A stretch of DNA of 44,634 bases from a virus. The DNA is taken from positions 1-44,634 of the IMG/VR virus record IMGVR_UViG_3300030406_004104, one strand, 5' to 3'. A program made the position numbers and the translations under genes. The notes under the pieces were generated by a model. That model was not told the origin of the DNA, made no database searches, and saw only the letters and a program-made list of their open reading frames with translations. This document shows positions 28,184 to 35,669 of the stretch, piece after piece. Each line of letters opens with the position of its first letter. Positions within the stretch are counted from its first letter, which is position 1.

Positions 28184-28455
28184 TATCTTGATCTTCTTTC
28201 AGCAAAACCTGTAAATGATTTAGGTTTGTCTTGTTTAGGTTTATCCTCTAATATAGCTTTTTCTTCTTCAATACGATTTAATATTTCAAACGCATCGAAT
28301 ATAGCTAGCTTTTTTGTTGCTGCAGCATTTTTTAATCTATCAGCTGAAACATCATCATCACTATCAACTATTTTTTCTTTAGCTACTTTTATTAATTCAT
28401 CAACAGCTTTGTAGCCAGCTTCTATTATGTTTACTTTTTTCTTCTTCGGATCCAT
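28183..28455 (-). CDS. Small helical protein before terL, small-terminase candidate
   Basis: 90 aa from the ATG at 28453-28455 (MDPKKKKVNIIEAG). A TTG two codons upstream is possible. It is helical and charged, with 'IEAGYKAVDELIKVAKEKIV' and 'ADRLKNAAATKKLAIFDAFEILNRIEEEKAIL', and a basic tail (GFAERRSR). Small terminase subunits of short-tailed phages are often about 90 aa, helical, and encoded just upstream of the large subunit. No HTH is obvious, so the assignment rests on position and size. The stop overlaps the terL start (TAATG), suggesting coupled translation. The 5' 56 nt overlap the upstream gene in another frame. Confidence 0.45.
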   Translation of the reverse strand: MDPKKKKVNIIEAGYKAVDELIKVAKEKIVDSDDDVSADRLKNAAATKKLAIFDAFEILNRIEEEKAILEDKPKQDKPKSFTGFAERRSR

Positions 28456-28951
28456 ATTCAATTGTAATAAAATGTTCTAAAACTCTATATAATTTCTCGT
28501 TGTCTATAGTAAACTCATACTCACTGCTAGGTCTAAAACCTACTAACTTACCTTGGTGCTTACCGTATTTAACTACACCCATTAATTCTTTATCAATAGG
28601 TTTAACAAAACAATAACCATCAATAGCTTTCCACTCTTTGTCTCTTTTATAAGCGTATATCTGATCTACATTTACTTTATATAAATCATCACTTATCCAA
28701 TTAGTGCTATTACGTTCTTTACCTCTAGCATCGTGCCATCTTCTAAAAACGTTATGATGTATTATAAGTGTATCACCAACTTTTATTTTTGTTTTAAAGT
28801 TACTTGGTAAACCTACAACAACAGCCTCTCTGCTTATATACTCGTGACTAAATATTTCACTATTTAATATAAGCTCTTTATCTTTTATTTTTTTAGTATT
28901 ATTGTATCTTGAGGTTTTTGGTTTTACTAAAAAATAAAACGTACCTTTCAT
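28400..28951 (-). CDS. Beta-barrel protein with GroES-like pattern, unknown role
   Basis: 183 aa. The order 'FYFLVKP ... REAVVVGLPSNFKTKIKVGDTLIIHHNVFRRWHDARGK ... DDLYKVNVDQIYAYK' follows the layout of chaperonin-10 folds (VKP strand, gap, G.VVAVG, kVGD.V.F, then a terminal strand before DI.A). A second partial copy seems to begin at 'GYCFVKPIDKELMG'. This could be a co-chaperonin-like or simply a small barrel protein used in the virion. I would not name it GroES, because the mobile-loop IVL-type tripeptide is not evident. It sits between two small unknown genes and the terminase pair, with 1-nt and 56-nt overlaps. Confidence 0.4.
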   Translation of the reverse strand: MKGTFYFLVKPKTSRYNNTKKIKDKELILNSEIFSHEYISREAVVVGLPSNFKTKIKVGDTLIIHHNVFRRWHDARGKERNSTNWISDDLYKVNVDQIYAYKRDKEWKAIDGYCFVKPIDKELMGVVKYGKHQGKLVGFRPSSEYEFTIDNEKLYRVLEHFITIEYGSEEEKSKHNRSWLQSC

Positions 28952-29172
28952 TAATACTCTAAGTTATACTCTACAGATATAGCCATGTTTTTATTAAAAT
29001 CTTTCCACGGTATAACGTCATTATTTTTTTCAATAAATACACTGAACTTATCTTTAGACTCTACTATATCACATATTATATGACCTCCGTAAACCTCTTG
29101 GCCTACGGAGTAGTGCATAGCATCGTTTTTATAATCTCGCCCAATGCTAATTTTTCTTATTAACTTCGCCAT
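28951..29172 (-). CDS. Small conserved-looking protein, unknown
   Basis: 73 aa: MAKLIRKISIGRDYKNDAMHY..., then 'VGQEVYGGHIICDIVESKDKFSVFIEKNNDVIPWKDF'. It appears to be a compact alpha/beta or beta-rich protein with no Cys pairs, TM or signal peptide. The 'IGRDYKNDAMHYxVGQ' pattern looks familiar from uncultured marine phages, but I know no function for it. It overlaps the preceding gene by 22 nt and shares a base with the next, so it is part of the pre-terminase operon. Confidence 0.45.
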   Translation of the reverse strand: MAKLIRKISIGRDYKNDAMHYSVGQEVYGGHIICDIVESKDKFSVFIEKNNDVIPWKDFNKNMAISVEYNLEY

Positions 29173-29410
29173 CTTCAGAGTATTTTAAAGCTCCATCAGT
29201 TATACTTACACTGACTTTACCATATTTGTCTTCTAGTTTTTTATTAAAAGCTTGAAGCTCTGCTCTACATTTAAATGCATAATTTGCAGCGTCTAGCTTT
29301 TGCATCTCTATATTACCTAACTGTAATTGTGAGTTATTAATAGCTTGGATAATACCTTGCATATCTTTTAACTCTGTACTTGTTATTTTTTTTGCTTTAT
29401 TTTTAGCCAT
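29147..29410 (-). CDS. Small helical protein, unknown
   Basis: 87 aa: MAKNKAKKITSTELKDMQGIIQAINNSQLQLGNIEMQ.... It is almost entirely helical with heptad-like hydrophobic spacing from residue 12 to 60, then a short beta-like end ('GKVSVSITDGALKYSEDGEV'). It could be an oligomerising accessory protein for packaging or head assembly, judged by its place before the terminase block. It is the first gene after a 57-nt gap that carries A/T-rich sequence and may hold a promoter. No family is recognised. Confidence 0.45.
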   Translation of the reverse strand: MAKNKAKKITSTELKDMQGIIQAINNSQLQLGNIEMQKLDAANYAFKCRAELQAFNKKLEDKYGKVSVSITDGALKYSEDGEVNKKN

Positions 29411-29467
29411 AATTTTTAAATTTAATTAGATTTTCTTTTTTTATATATCACTCAATTGTCACACTTT

Positions 29468-30376
29468 TTACTTTTTCTTTGGTGGATTATCAATAAACCA
29501 GTTCTTATAACACTCACGTTTCATTAATATATATTCTAAGTAAGCGTCTATTTTTGCTTTCCAGTCTTTGTCTACAGCTGGGTTTATAATACCTGATTTA
29601 GGATTAGAAAATGTTTTATTAATAAATTTTTTACCATGTTGTTGATGATAAAATAAATGATTATTAATACAATAAAACGATCCTCTCTGTATATTATTCC
29701 AAACATCTATTGGTTGTGTATACTTACCTAATACTACAGCGTATGCACAACTTTCACTAATATGTGTTGTGTATACGTTTTCAGCTTTTTGTAAATAATA
29801 ATACATATTACAGTCTCTAGGTAATATACACTCTTCACCAAAAAAGTCTTTTAACTCACCTATAATTTGATGAGTTGTTATTGGGTGTGGTTTAAAATAA
29901 ACATCATCACCATGTTGTTTTTTAATAAACTTTAATTTATTTAAACATACATTTTCCCTAACTTTGTTTGATCCCGGTAGTACAACTATGTTGTTTTTAA
30001 AATCATACGACTTACTAACATCTCTTCTGTCAGTATATTTGTTACTATCGTTTTTTACAACTTTATTAATTAAGTAGCCAGAGTAATCTACTTCTGGAAA
30101 GTTAGGTTGCTTTTGATCATACCAAGCATCTACTAACTGTTCGTTTCTTAATTTATAATTTAAAGGTTGTAAATAAAAACTACCTGCATATTCCGTATAT
30201 GCTAATGTTCTAAAATATGGCATTTCTTCAGCCATAACATCGTAGCTAGACTCAATGCCCATTTCACTACATCTCCTCTTTAAATAACCTTCAACTTGTT
30301 CTAGGTCATAAAGGCTTTTTGATTTTTTTAAAGGACCTATACGTTTGTCTAGTTCCTTTTTATTAAACATTTCCAT
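29468..30376 (-). CDS. GT-B-type glycosyltransferase-like protein
   Basis: 302 aa. The C-terminal half reads 'NNIVVLPGSNKVRENVCLNKLKFIKKQHGDDVYFKPHP' (KPHP at 162-165) and 'NVYTTHISESCAYAVVLGKYTQPID' (205-223). A basic residue + HP loop and a later S/T-rich plus 'E..A...GK' nucleotide-binding helix are hallmarks of the KpsS/polysialyltransferase/CDP-glycerol-transferase group of GT-B enzymes. The N-terminal half (helical, Tyr-rich) would be the acceptor side. There is no TM or signal peptide. It lies directly downstream of the Thr/Ser-repeat protein genes, which offer hundreds of hydroxyl acceptors, so O-modification of those proteins is an attractive guess. The true substrate could instead be DNA bases or host polysaccharide. 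Confidence 0.5.
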   Translation of the reverse strand: MEMFNKKELDKRIGPLKKSKSLYDLEQVEGYLKRRCSEMGIESSYDVMAEEMPYFRTLAYTEYAGSFYLQPLNYKLRNEQLVDAWYDQKQPNFPEVDYSGYLINKVVKNDSNKYTDRRDVSKSYDFKNNIVVLPGSNKVRENVCLNKLKFIKKQHGDDVYFKPHPITTHQIIGELKDFFGEECILPRDCNMYYYLQKAENVYTTHISESCAYAVVLGKYTQPIDVWNNIQRGSFYCINNHLFYHQQHGKKFINKTFSNPKSGIINPAVDKDWKAKIDAYLEYILMKRECYKNWFIDNPPKKK

Positions 30377-30428
30377 AAAATTAAATTTGATTATTGATAT
30401 TATATTAGTTACATGTTTCTACACTTTT

Positions 30429-32441
30429 CTACCTACCATCACTAAAAGGCTTGTTACCAAGCTGTCCATGTTTATCTGTAGAAAATATTGCAGTATTTAA
30501 AGCGCCGCCAGTAGAAGTAGCAAAAGCAAGCTGATACCAACCAGTAGTTGTAGAATAACCAGTACTAAACGTAGTAGTTGTTGTAAACGTAGTAGTGGTA
30601 TTAAAAGTAGTGGTAGTATTAAACGTAGTAACTGTTGACGTACTAGTATTGAACGTAGTTAATGTACTAGTATTAAAAGTAGTTGTTGTGTTAGTACTAG
30701 TATTAAAAGTTGTTGTAGTAGCTGTACTTGTATTAAACGTTGTAGTAGTAGCCGTGCTAGTATTAAATGTGGTAGTAGTAGCCGTACTTGTATTAAACGT
30801 AGTCGTAGTATTTACATTTGTACTAAAAGTTGTTGTAGTAGAAGTAGAGGTATTAAATACAGTTGTTGTACTTACGTTAGTACTAAAAGTAGTAGTCGTT
30901 GATCTGTTAGTGCTTCTGCTAGTTGCAAACGTAGTAGTTGTTGACGTTGACGTATTAAAATTAGTAACAGTAGTAGTACTAGTATTAAACGTAGTAGTTG
31001 TACTCTTACTAGTTGCTGTACTTGTGTTAAATACTGTTACGGTAGCAGTGCTTGTGTTAAACACTGTAGTTGTTTGTGTATTAAATACTGTTGACGTAGA
31101 TTTACTAGTAGTAGTACTTGTGTTAAACGTTGTAGTATAAACAGTAGTAGTTGATCTTTGAGTTGGCAAGCTTTCATCACCTGCAGCTGTAGTTCTGCTT
31201 GTACTAACTACCGTATTAGTAGTATATACAGTTGACGTAGTATAAGTAGTTATAGTTGTATAAACTGTGCTAGTACTTCTACTCGTACTAAATGTTGTAG
31301 TTGTATTTCTATTAGTACTTACTGTTGTTGTTCTACTAGTAGATGTTGTTCTACTCGTGTTAAACGTTGTTACTGTCGAAGTACTTGTGTTAAATACTGT
31401 ATTAGTAGTATATGTAGTAGTAGTGCTCCTACTCTCTGTAGTACTTCTTGAAGTAGCAAAAGTTGTAGTTGTACTTTTATTAGTACTTATAGTAGTTGTT
31501 CTACTTGTAGCTGTAGACTTACTAGTGTTAAATGTAGTAACAGTACTAGTGCTCGTATTAAATGTAGTTGACGTAGTATACACGGTAGTAGTACTCCTAC
31601 TTTCAGTAGTATTTCTATTTGTAGAAAAAGTAGTAGTAGTAGACTTATTAGTTGTTCTACTAGTATTAAAAGTGGTGGTAGTACTTTTACTTGTTGAAAA
31701 AGTAGTAGTAGTACTTCTTGATGTAGCAAATGTAGTTGTATAAGTAGTTACAGTTGATGTGCTTGTATTAAATGTAGTAGAAGTTGTATATACAGTACTT
31801 GTAGTATAAACTGTACTTGTATTTCTACTTGTACTAATAGTTGTTGTTCTACTTGTAGAAGTTACAGTACTTGTATTAAATGCTGTACTTGTAGTGTACG
31901 TAGTTGTTGTATTTCTTGTTTCAGTAGTGTTTCTACTAGTAGAAAATGTTGTTGTCGTTGTTCTAGTAGTAGATACAGTTGTTGTTCTACTAGTACCTGT
32001 CGTCCTGCTAGTATTAAAAGTTGTAGTAGTACTATACTCTGTTATAGTATTACGACTTTCACCAGTGTTTCTAGACGTATTAAAAGTTGTAGTAGTTGCG
32101 TATACAGTAGTTGTATTTTTACTTGTTCCAGTAGATCTAGACGTATTAAATGTAGTCGTAGTATTATAAGCTGTTGTAGTATTAAATGTTGTAGTGGTGT
32201 TATAAGATGTAGTTGTGTTTCTACTTTCACCAGTGTTTCTACTTGTATTTCTAGTTGTATTAAATGTAGTTTCTCTATCAGTTTCTCTAATAGTATTAAA
32301 AACAGTAGATGTAGCATATACTGTATTAGTTGTATACGCTGTTGTAGTAGACCGACTAGTCGAGCCCTGCGACACATAAATCGTTATAAACGACGTCGTT
32401 GTATTTCTTGAAGTTGCTGTAGATCTACTAGTACTTGGCAT
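30429..32441 (-). CDS. Giant Thr/Ser decapeptide-repeat protein B
   Basis: 670 aa. Almost the whole chain is Thr, Ser, Asn, Phe/Tyr and Val in a 10-residue repeat of the type [ST]-T-x-T-[TV]-F-N-T-S-[TRK]. The register is clearest near the C-terminal end, where four consecutive units code 'TTTTFNTSTA'. The N-terminus (MPSTSRSTATSRNTTTSFITIYVSQGS) is only slightly different. The last 40 residues leave the repeat (TGWYQLAFATSTGG..GQLGNKPFSDGR). A single non-repeat island 'AAGDESLPTQ' lies near residue 420. There is no TM or signal peptide. It is probably a fibrous virion protein, as alternating Thr suggests stacked beta-strands. It is a paralogue of the 742-aa protein two genes upstream. Confidence 0.7.
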   Translation of the reverse strand: MPSTSRSTATSRNTTTSFITIYVSQGSTSRSTTTAYTTNTVYATSTVFNTIRETDRETTFNTTRNTSRNTGESRNTTTSYNTTTTFNTTTAYNTTTTFNTSRSTGTSKNTTTVYATTTTFNTSRNTGESRNTITEYSTTTTFNTSRTTGTSRTTTVSTTRTTTTTFSTSRNTTETRNTTTTYTTSTAFNTSTVTSTSRTTTISTSRNTSTVYTTSTVYTTSTTFNTSTSTVTTYTTTFATSRSTTTTFSTSKSTTTTFNTSRTTNKSTTTTFSTNRNTTESRSTTTVYTTSTTFNTSTSTVTTFNTSKSTATSRTTTISTNKSTTTTFATSRSTTESRSTTTTYTTNTVFNTSTSTVTTFNTSRTTSTSRTTTVSTNRNTTTTFSTSRSTSTVYTTITTYTTSTVYTTNTVVSTSRTTAAGDESLPTQRSTTTVYTTTFNTSTTTSKSTSTVFNTQTTTVFNTSTATVTVFNTSTATSKSTTTTFNTSTTTVTNFNTSTSTTTTFATSRSTNRSTTTTFSTNVSTTTVFNTSTSTTTTFSTNVNTTTTFNTSTATTTTFNTSTATTTTFNTSTATTTTFNTSTNTTTTFNTSTLTTFNTSTSTVTTFNTTTTFNTTTTFTTTTTFSTGYSTTTGWYQLAFATSTGGALNTAIFSTDKHGQLGNKPFSDGR
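30540..32430 (-). repeat. 30-bp tandem coding repeat (decapeptide array B)
   Basis: Adjacent 30-nt units can be lined up by eye. From about 30660 to 30840 the + strand shows the core 'GTATTAAA' (or 'GTACTAAA') once every 30 nt. Units differ mostly at third codon positions, mixing ACT, ACA, ACG and ACC for Thr while the encoded residues stay constant. The array is therefore old and kept by selection on the protein. The opposite strand shows long Val/Leu-rich open frames that are a by-product of this composition. Confidence 0.8.
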
Positions 32442-32442
32442 C

Positions 32443-33000
32443 TTATAATACTTTATTAATTACTGGAATAACAACATTACCATTATCTTTTAATAACGTT
32501 GAGTAATGTGTTTTTAAATCATTTTGAACTTGATCTGTATAATCATCTTGCCAGTTATAACACTGGATAATTATTAAATCATATTTTTTTACACTATCAT
32601 ATGTTAACATATTTGGAGTGTGTGTTATAGTTATATCTTCACTTAAATAATCTATATAGTTTATTAAATCTTGATTATCATCTATAACATCTAAACTTTT
32701 TACGTTTTTATTTTCTATAATATACTGAGCTTTATAACCTCCATGTATACCTATCATTAAAACGTCAACATTTTCCCACGTTATGTTTTCCCAACATGTA
32801 AAATAATTACACGCGTCATTATCACCAAACCAACATGTAGCTTCAGTATCTAAATTATGATATACAGCTCCATCTTCAAATGTAATAGTTGCTGCGTCTG
32901 GTTTGCTTCTACTGTCATCAAATTCACAAACTTGACTTGTTTTTGTTACAGTAAAACCTGCTCCGTTACGTGTGTTTATTAAGTTTTCATTTACTATCAT
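32443..33000 (-). CDS. SAM-binding, spermidine-synthase-fold-like protein
   Basis: 185 aa. After an N-terminal beta part ('AATITFEDGAVYHNLDTEATCWFGD'), residues 79-145 follow the class I methyltransferase/spermidine synthase order: strand 1 and loop 'VDVLMIGIHGGYKAQYI' (81-95), strand 2 'KSLDVIDDNQDLINY' with acidic D104/D107, 'ITITHTPNMLTYDSV', then 'KYDLIIIQCYNW' and 'LLKDNGNVVIPVI'. The glycine loop is degenerate (G-I-H-G-G) and the chain is short, so catalytic competence is uncertain. It lies between the two Thr-repeat genes, 2 nt from one and 10 nt from the other. This makes a modifying or assembly role for those proteins plausible. The repeat-gene linkage is observed; the function is inference. 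Confidence 0.45.
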   Translation of the reverse strand: MIVNENLINTRNGAGFTVTKTSQVCEFDDSRSKPDAATITFEDGAVYHNLDTEATCWFGDNDACNYFTCWENITWENVDVLMIGIHGGYKAQYIIENKNVKSLDVIDDNQDLINYIDYLSEDITITHTPNMLTYDSVKKYDLIIIQCYNWQDDYTDQVQNDLKTHYSTLLKDNGNVVIPVINKVL

Positions 33001-33010
33001 ATCGTTTTAT

Positions 33011-35239
33011 TTATCTAGGTCCACCTGGTCCATCACCACCATCTCCACCGCCTTCACAAGCTGTCACTCCAGTTACTAAACCATTGTTGCCTACAGTTAT
33101 AGCGTGTGATGCTCCGCTAATAGCGCTACTACCAATACCATAATTACCTGAAGCTAATGGGTTTGTACCACCTGAGTTAGTGTATAAGTAATCATTAACT
33201 TGAATAACTTGTGACGAACTATTACCACTACCAACTTGTCTATAAACAACAAAGTTAAGTGATGCAGTACAAGAGAAGAACGAGAATACTTGAGCGGCAC
33301 TTCTATATCTAGTTTGAAGAGCTGCAGCAGTGTTAAACGTTGTTATAGTGTTAAACTGTGTAAGCGTGCTTGTACTAGTAAATTTAACTTCTTGTGTACT
33401 TGTATTAAACGTCGTAGTAGTGTTTCTACTTTCCGCTGTATTTCTACTTTCTGTTGTAGATCTACTAGTAGAAGCAGTAGTATTAAACTCTGTATCATTA
33501 CTTACTTCAAACGTAGTACTATATGTTGTACTTGTAATGTATGATGTAGTAGTACTTCTACTTTCACCTGTACTTCTACTTGTAGCAGTTGATCTGCTTT
33601 CAGCTGTACTTCTACTAGTATTAAATGTTGTAGTAGTGTTAAATGCTGTAATTGTACTTCTACTTTCAGTAGTACTTCTACTAGTATTAAACGTAGTACT
33701 AGTTGTATAGCTAGTAAGTGTGCTTCTGTTTTCTAATGTACTTCTTGAAGTGTTAAACGTAGTAGTAGTGTTGAACGCTGTAGTTGTACTAGTGTTAAAT
33801 ACAGTTGTAGTAGATTTAGTAGTATTAAACGTAGTTAATGTAGTATATACTGTTGATGTAGTTCTACTCTCTGTTGTGTTTCTACTTGTACTAAATGTTG
33901 TAGTAGTAGTAAATACAGTTGTAGTACTTGTATTAAATACAGTACTTGTATTCCTAGTTTCTGTAGTGTTCCTACTTTCAGTTGTGTTTTTTGAAGTAGC
34001 AAACGTAGTCGTAGTACTTCTATTTGTTATTCTACTGGTATTAAAAGTAGTTGTAGTTGTTGTGCTAGTATTAAACGTTGTAGTTGTTGATCTATTAGTG
34101 CTAAACGTGGTTGTATATACTGTTATAGTTGATGTACTAGTATTAAACACTGTGTTTGTAGTATATACAGTTGTAGTAGATCTTGACTCAGTTGTATTTC
34201 TACTTGTTGCAAAAGTTGTTGTAGTACTACGAGTTGTATTGAAAGTAGTTGTAGTATTAAACACTGTAGTCGTGCTTGTATTATACACGGTGTTTGTAAC
34301 TGTACTTGTGTTAAAAGTAGTGGTTGTAGTGTATACGGTAGTTGTGCTTCTACTTTCAGTTGTATTTCTGTTAGTACTAAATGTTGTCGTTGTACTACGT
34401 GTAGTATTAAACGTAGTTGTTGTATTAAACGTAGTTGTAGTACTAGTATTGTAAACAGTATTAGTAACCGTACTAGTGTTAAACGTAGTTGTAGTATTTC
34501 TAGTTTCTGTAGTACTTCTTTGCTCTGTTGTGTTTCTACTTGTTGTTGTGGCTGTAGAAGTATTATAAACAGTTGTTGTTTGACTTGTATACTCAGTTAA
34601 CGTAACTCTACTTGTAGTCCTTGATGTGCTAAACGTAGTTGTATATACAGTATTTGTTGATCTAGTAGTAGATACAGTTGTAACTCTACTTGTGCTTACA
34701 ACAGTATTGGTTGATATACTAGTAGGTACTGTAGTACCAAAGCTTGTAGTAGTAGATCTAGTTGTTGCAAACGTTGTTGTTGTACTCCTTGATGTTGCGA
34801 AAGTAGTTGTAGTACTTTTGCTTGTATTAAATGTAGTGTTAAACGTTGTTACAGTTGATGTGCTAGTATTAAAAACTGTTATAGTTGATCGGGATGTGTT
34901 GAATACTGTGTTAGTAAGTGTTGATGTGTTAAAAACAGTATTAGTTGTTCTTGAAGTAGATACAACAGTATTAGTTGCTCTACTAGTTGAGAAAGTTGTA
35001 GTTGTATTTTTAGACGTGCTTACAACTGTACTTGTATTTTTAGATGTGCTTACAACTGTACTCGTTGATCTTGATGTAGAAAAGGTAGTTGTTCTTGATG
35101 TACTAAAAGTAGTAGTAGTGCTTCTTGAAGTACTAGTTGTTCTTGTTGTACTAGTTGACCTCGAAGTAGTTGTTGATCTAGTAGTGTTATTAGCAGTACC
35201 GGTGCCCCAAAAATCTATTCTGTTCCACAACCAGTTCAT
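33011..35239 (-). CDS. Giant Thr/Ser decapeptide-repeat protein A with C-terminal adhesin-like module
   Basis: 742 aa. It has a short N-terminal anchor (MNWLWNRIDFWGTGTANN), then about 590 residues of decapeptide repeats. In one hand-counted 100-residue stretch there are 44 Thr and 17 Ser, set as ten consecutive rows such as TNTVFNTSTL and TSRSTTTTFA. Higher-order duplications of about 55-60 residues occur in the middle. The last 120 residues are ordinary: 'FSFFSCTASLNFVVYRQVG' and 'YLYTNSGGTNPLASGNYGIG ... AITVGNNGLVTGVTAC', ending Gly/Asp-rich. That final module resembles the end of the 1250-aa nozzle protein. No signal peptide is present, so it is most likely a virion fibre or surface coat. 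The fibre genes lie immediately upstream. Confidence 0.7.
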   Translation of the reverse strand: MNWLWNRIDFWGTGTANNTTRSTTTSRSTSTTRTTSTSRSTTTTFSTSRTTTFSTSRSTSTVVSTSKNTSTVVSTSKNTTTTFSTSRATNTVVSTSRTTNTVFNTSTLTNTVFNTSRSTITVFNTSTSTVTTFNTTFNTSKSTTTTFATSRSTTTTFATTRSTTTSFGTTVPTSISTNTVVSTSRVTTVSTTRSTNTVYTTTFSTSRTTSRVTLTEYTSQTTTVYNTSTATTTSRNTTEQRSTTETRNTTTTFNTSTVTNTVYNTSTTTTFNTTTTFNTTRSTTTTFSTNRNTTESRSTTTVYTTTTTFNTSTVTNTVYNTSTTTVFNTTTTFNTTRSTTTTFATSRNTTESRSTTTVYTTNTVFNTSTSTITVYTTTFSTNRSTTTTFNTSTTTTTTFNTSRITNRSTTTTFATSKNTTESRNTTETRNTSTVFNTSTTTVFTTTTTFSTSRNTTESRTTSTVYTTLTTFNTTKSTTTVFNTSTTTAFNTTTTFNTSRSTLENRSTLTSYTTSTTFNTSRSTTESRSTITAFNTTTTFNTSRSTAESRSTATSRSTGESRSTTTSYITSTTYSTTFEVSNDTEFNTTASTSRSTTESRNTAESRNTTTTFNTSTQEVKFTSTSTLTQFNTITTFNTAAALQTRYRSAAQVFSFFSCTASLNFVVYRQVGSGNSSSQVIQVNDYLYTNSGGTNPLASGNYGIGSSAISGASHAITVGNNGLVTGVTACEGGGDGGDGPGGPR
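33380..35190 (-). repeat. 30-bp tandem coding repeat (decapeptide array A)
   Basis: The same 30-nt unit as in array B, with frequent 'AGTATTAAA' cores on the + strand and variable Thr codons. Units with 'TESRSTTT' and 'TVYTT' alternate with 'TTTTFNTS' units, so super-repeats of 50-60 residues are visible (for example the twice-occurring block from TFNTSTVTNTVYNTS to NTTESRSTTTVYTT). No frameshift breaks the 1.8-kb array. Confidence 0.8.
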
Positions 35240-35248
35240 GAGATAATT

Positions 35249-35656
35249 TTATGGTGCAGGATACGCGTCAAAGTTTCCTACATAGTTAATTAATACTTTA
35301 GTTGAAGATAATACTAAATATGATATTACAGCTATACCATTAGCTGTTGTATCCCAATTTATAAAACTACCACCGGGTGTATATGCCGAAGAGTCAACAG
35401 ATGCTCCAGTAAAACTACCTACACTACTTGGATTGTTGCATATAACATTTCCTGCTTTACCTACGTTACCACCTAGATTAGAAAAAGTTATATTATTAGT
35501 TCCGTTTCTAAAAGTCAATGTAAAGTTATTAGTATTAGAGTTCATGTCTACAGTATGTTGATAACCACTACTAGTAGCAGTTATAGTAGTAAACGTAGAC
35601 TTTTGAAAAGTAAAATCTCCAGTTACAAGGGCGTTTGATAGGATTTTTAAAGGCAT
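35249..35656 (-). CDS. Small beta-rich fibre-associated protein
   Basis: 135 aa: MPLKILSNALVTGDFTFQKSTFTT..., with 'HTVDMNSNTNNFTLTFRNGTNNITFSNLGGNVGKAGNVIC' and 'YTPGGSFINWDTTANGIAVISYLVLSSTKVLINYVG'. The pattern (short strands, Asn/Thr/Gly turns, one domain) is that of small phage receptor-binding or fibre-tip proteins. The 'FTFQKSTFTTI' start could join it to a fibre. It lies after the terminator that follows the 622-aa fibre gene and 10 nt before the Thr-repeat protein A gene. The fibre association is inferred from location and composition. Confidence 0.5.
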   Translation of the reverse strand: MPLKILSNALVTGDFTFQKSTFTTITATSSGYQHTVDMNSNTNNFTLTFRNGTNNITFSNLGGNVGKAGNVICNNPSSVGSFTGASVDSSAYTPGGSFINWDTTANGIAVISYLVLSSTKVLINYVGNFDAYPAP

Positions 35657-35669
35657 ATATATTATATTT

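Noticed and set aside
29411-30428. AAAAGTGT plus TATA-like boxes as a late promoter family (gaps at 29411-29467 and 30377-30428)
   Set aside because: Spacing between the two parts differs (13 and 16 nt) and the AT-rich background makes chance matches common.
30540-35190. CRISPR-like array
   Set aside because: Repeats are contiguous 30-nt coding units without unique spacers of constant size, and no cas genes are present.
30429-35239. Diversity-generating retroelement target region
   Set aside because: No reverse transcriptase gene or template repeat is visible, and variation is at third codon positions rather than at adenines.
30595-35246. Long + strand open frames rich in Val/Leu opposite the two repeat genes
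   Set aside because: They mirror the Thr-rich repeats (antisense of ACT/ACA/ACG-rich DNA), have no independent start context, and vary with the repeat. The - strand frames continue unbroken over 2 kb and carry ordinary end domains.
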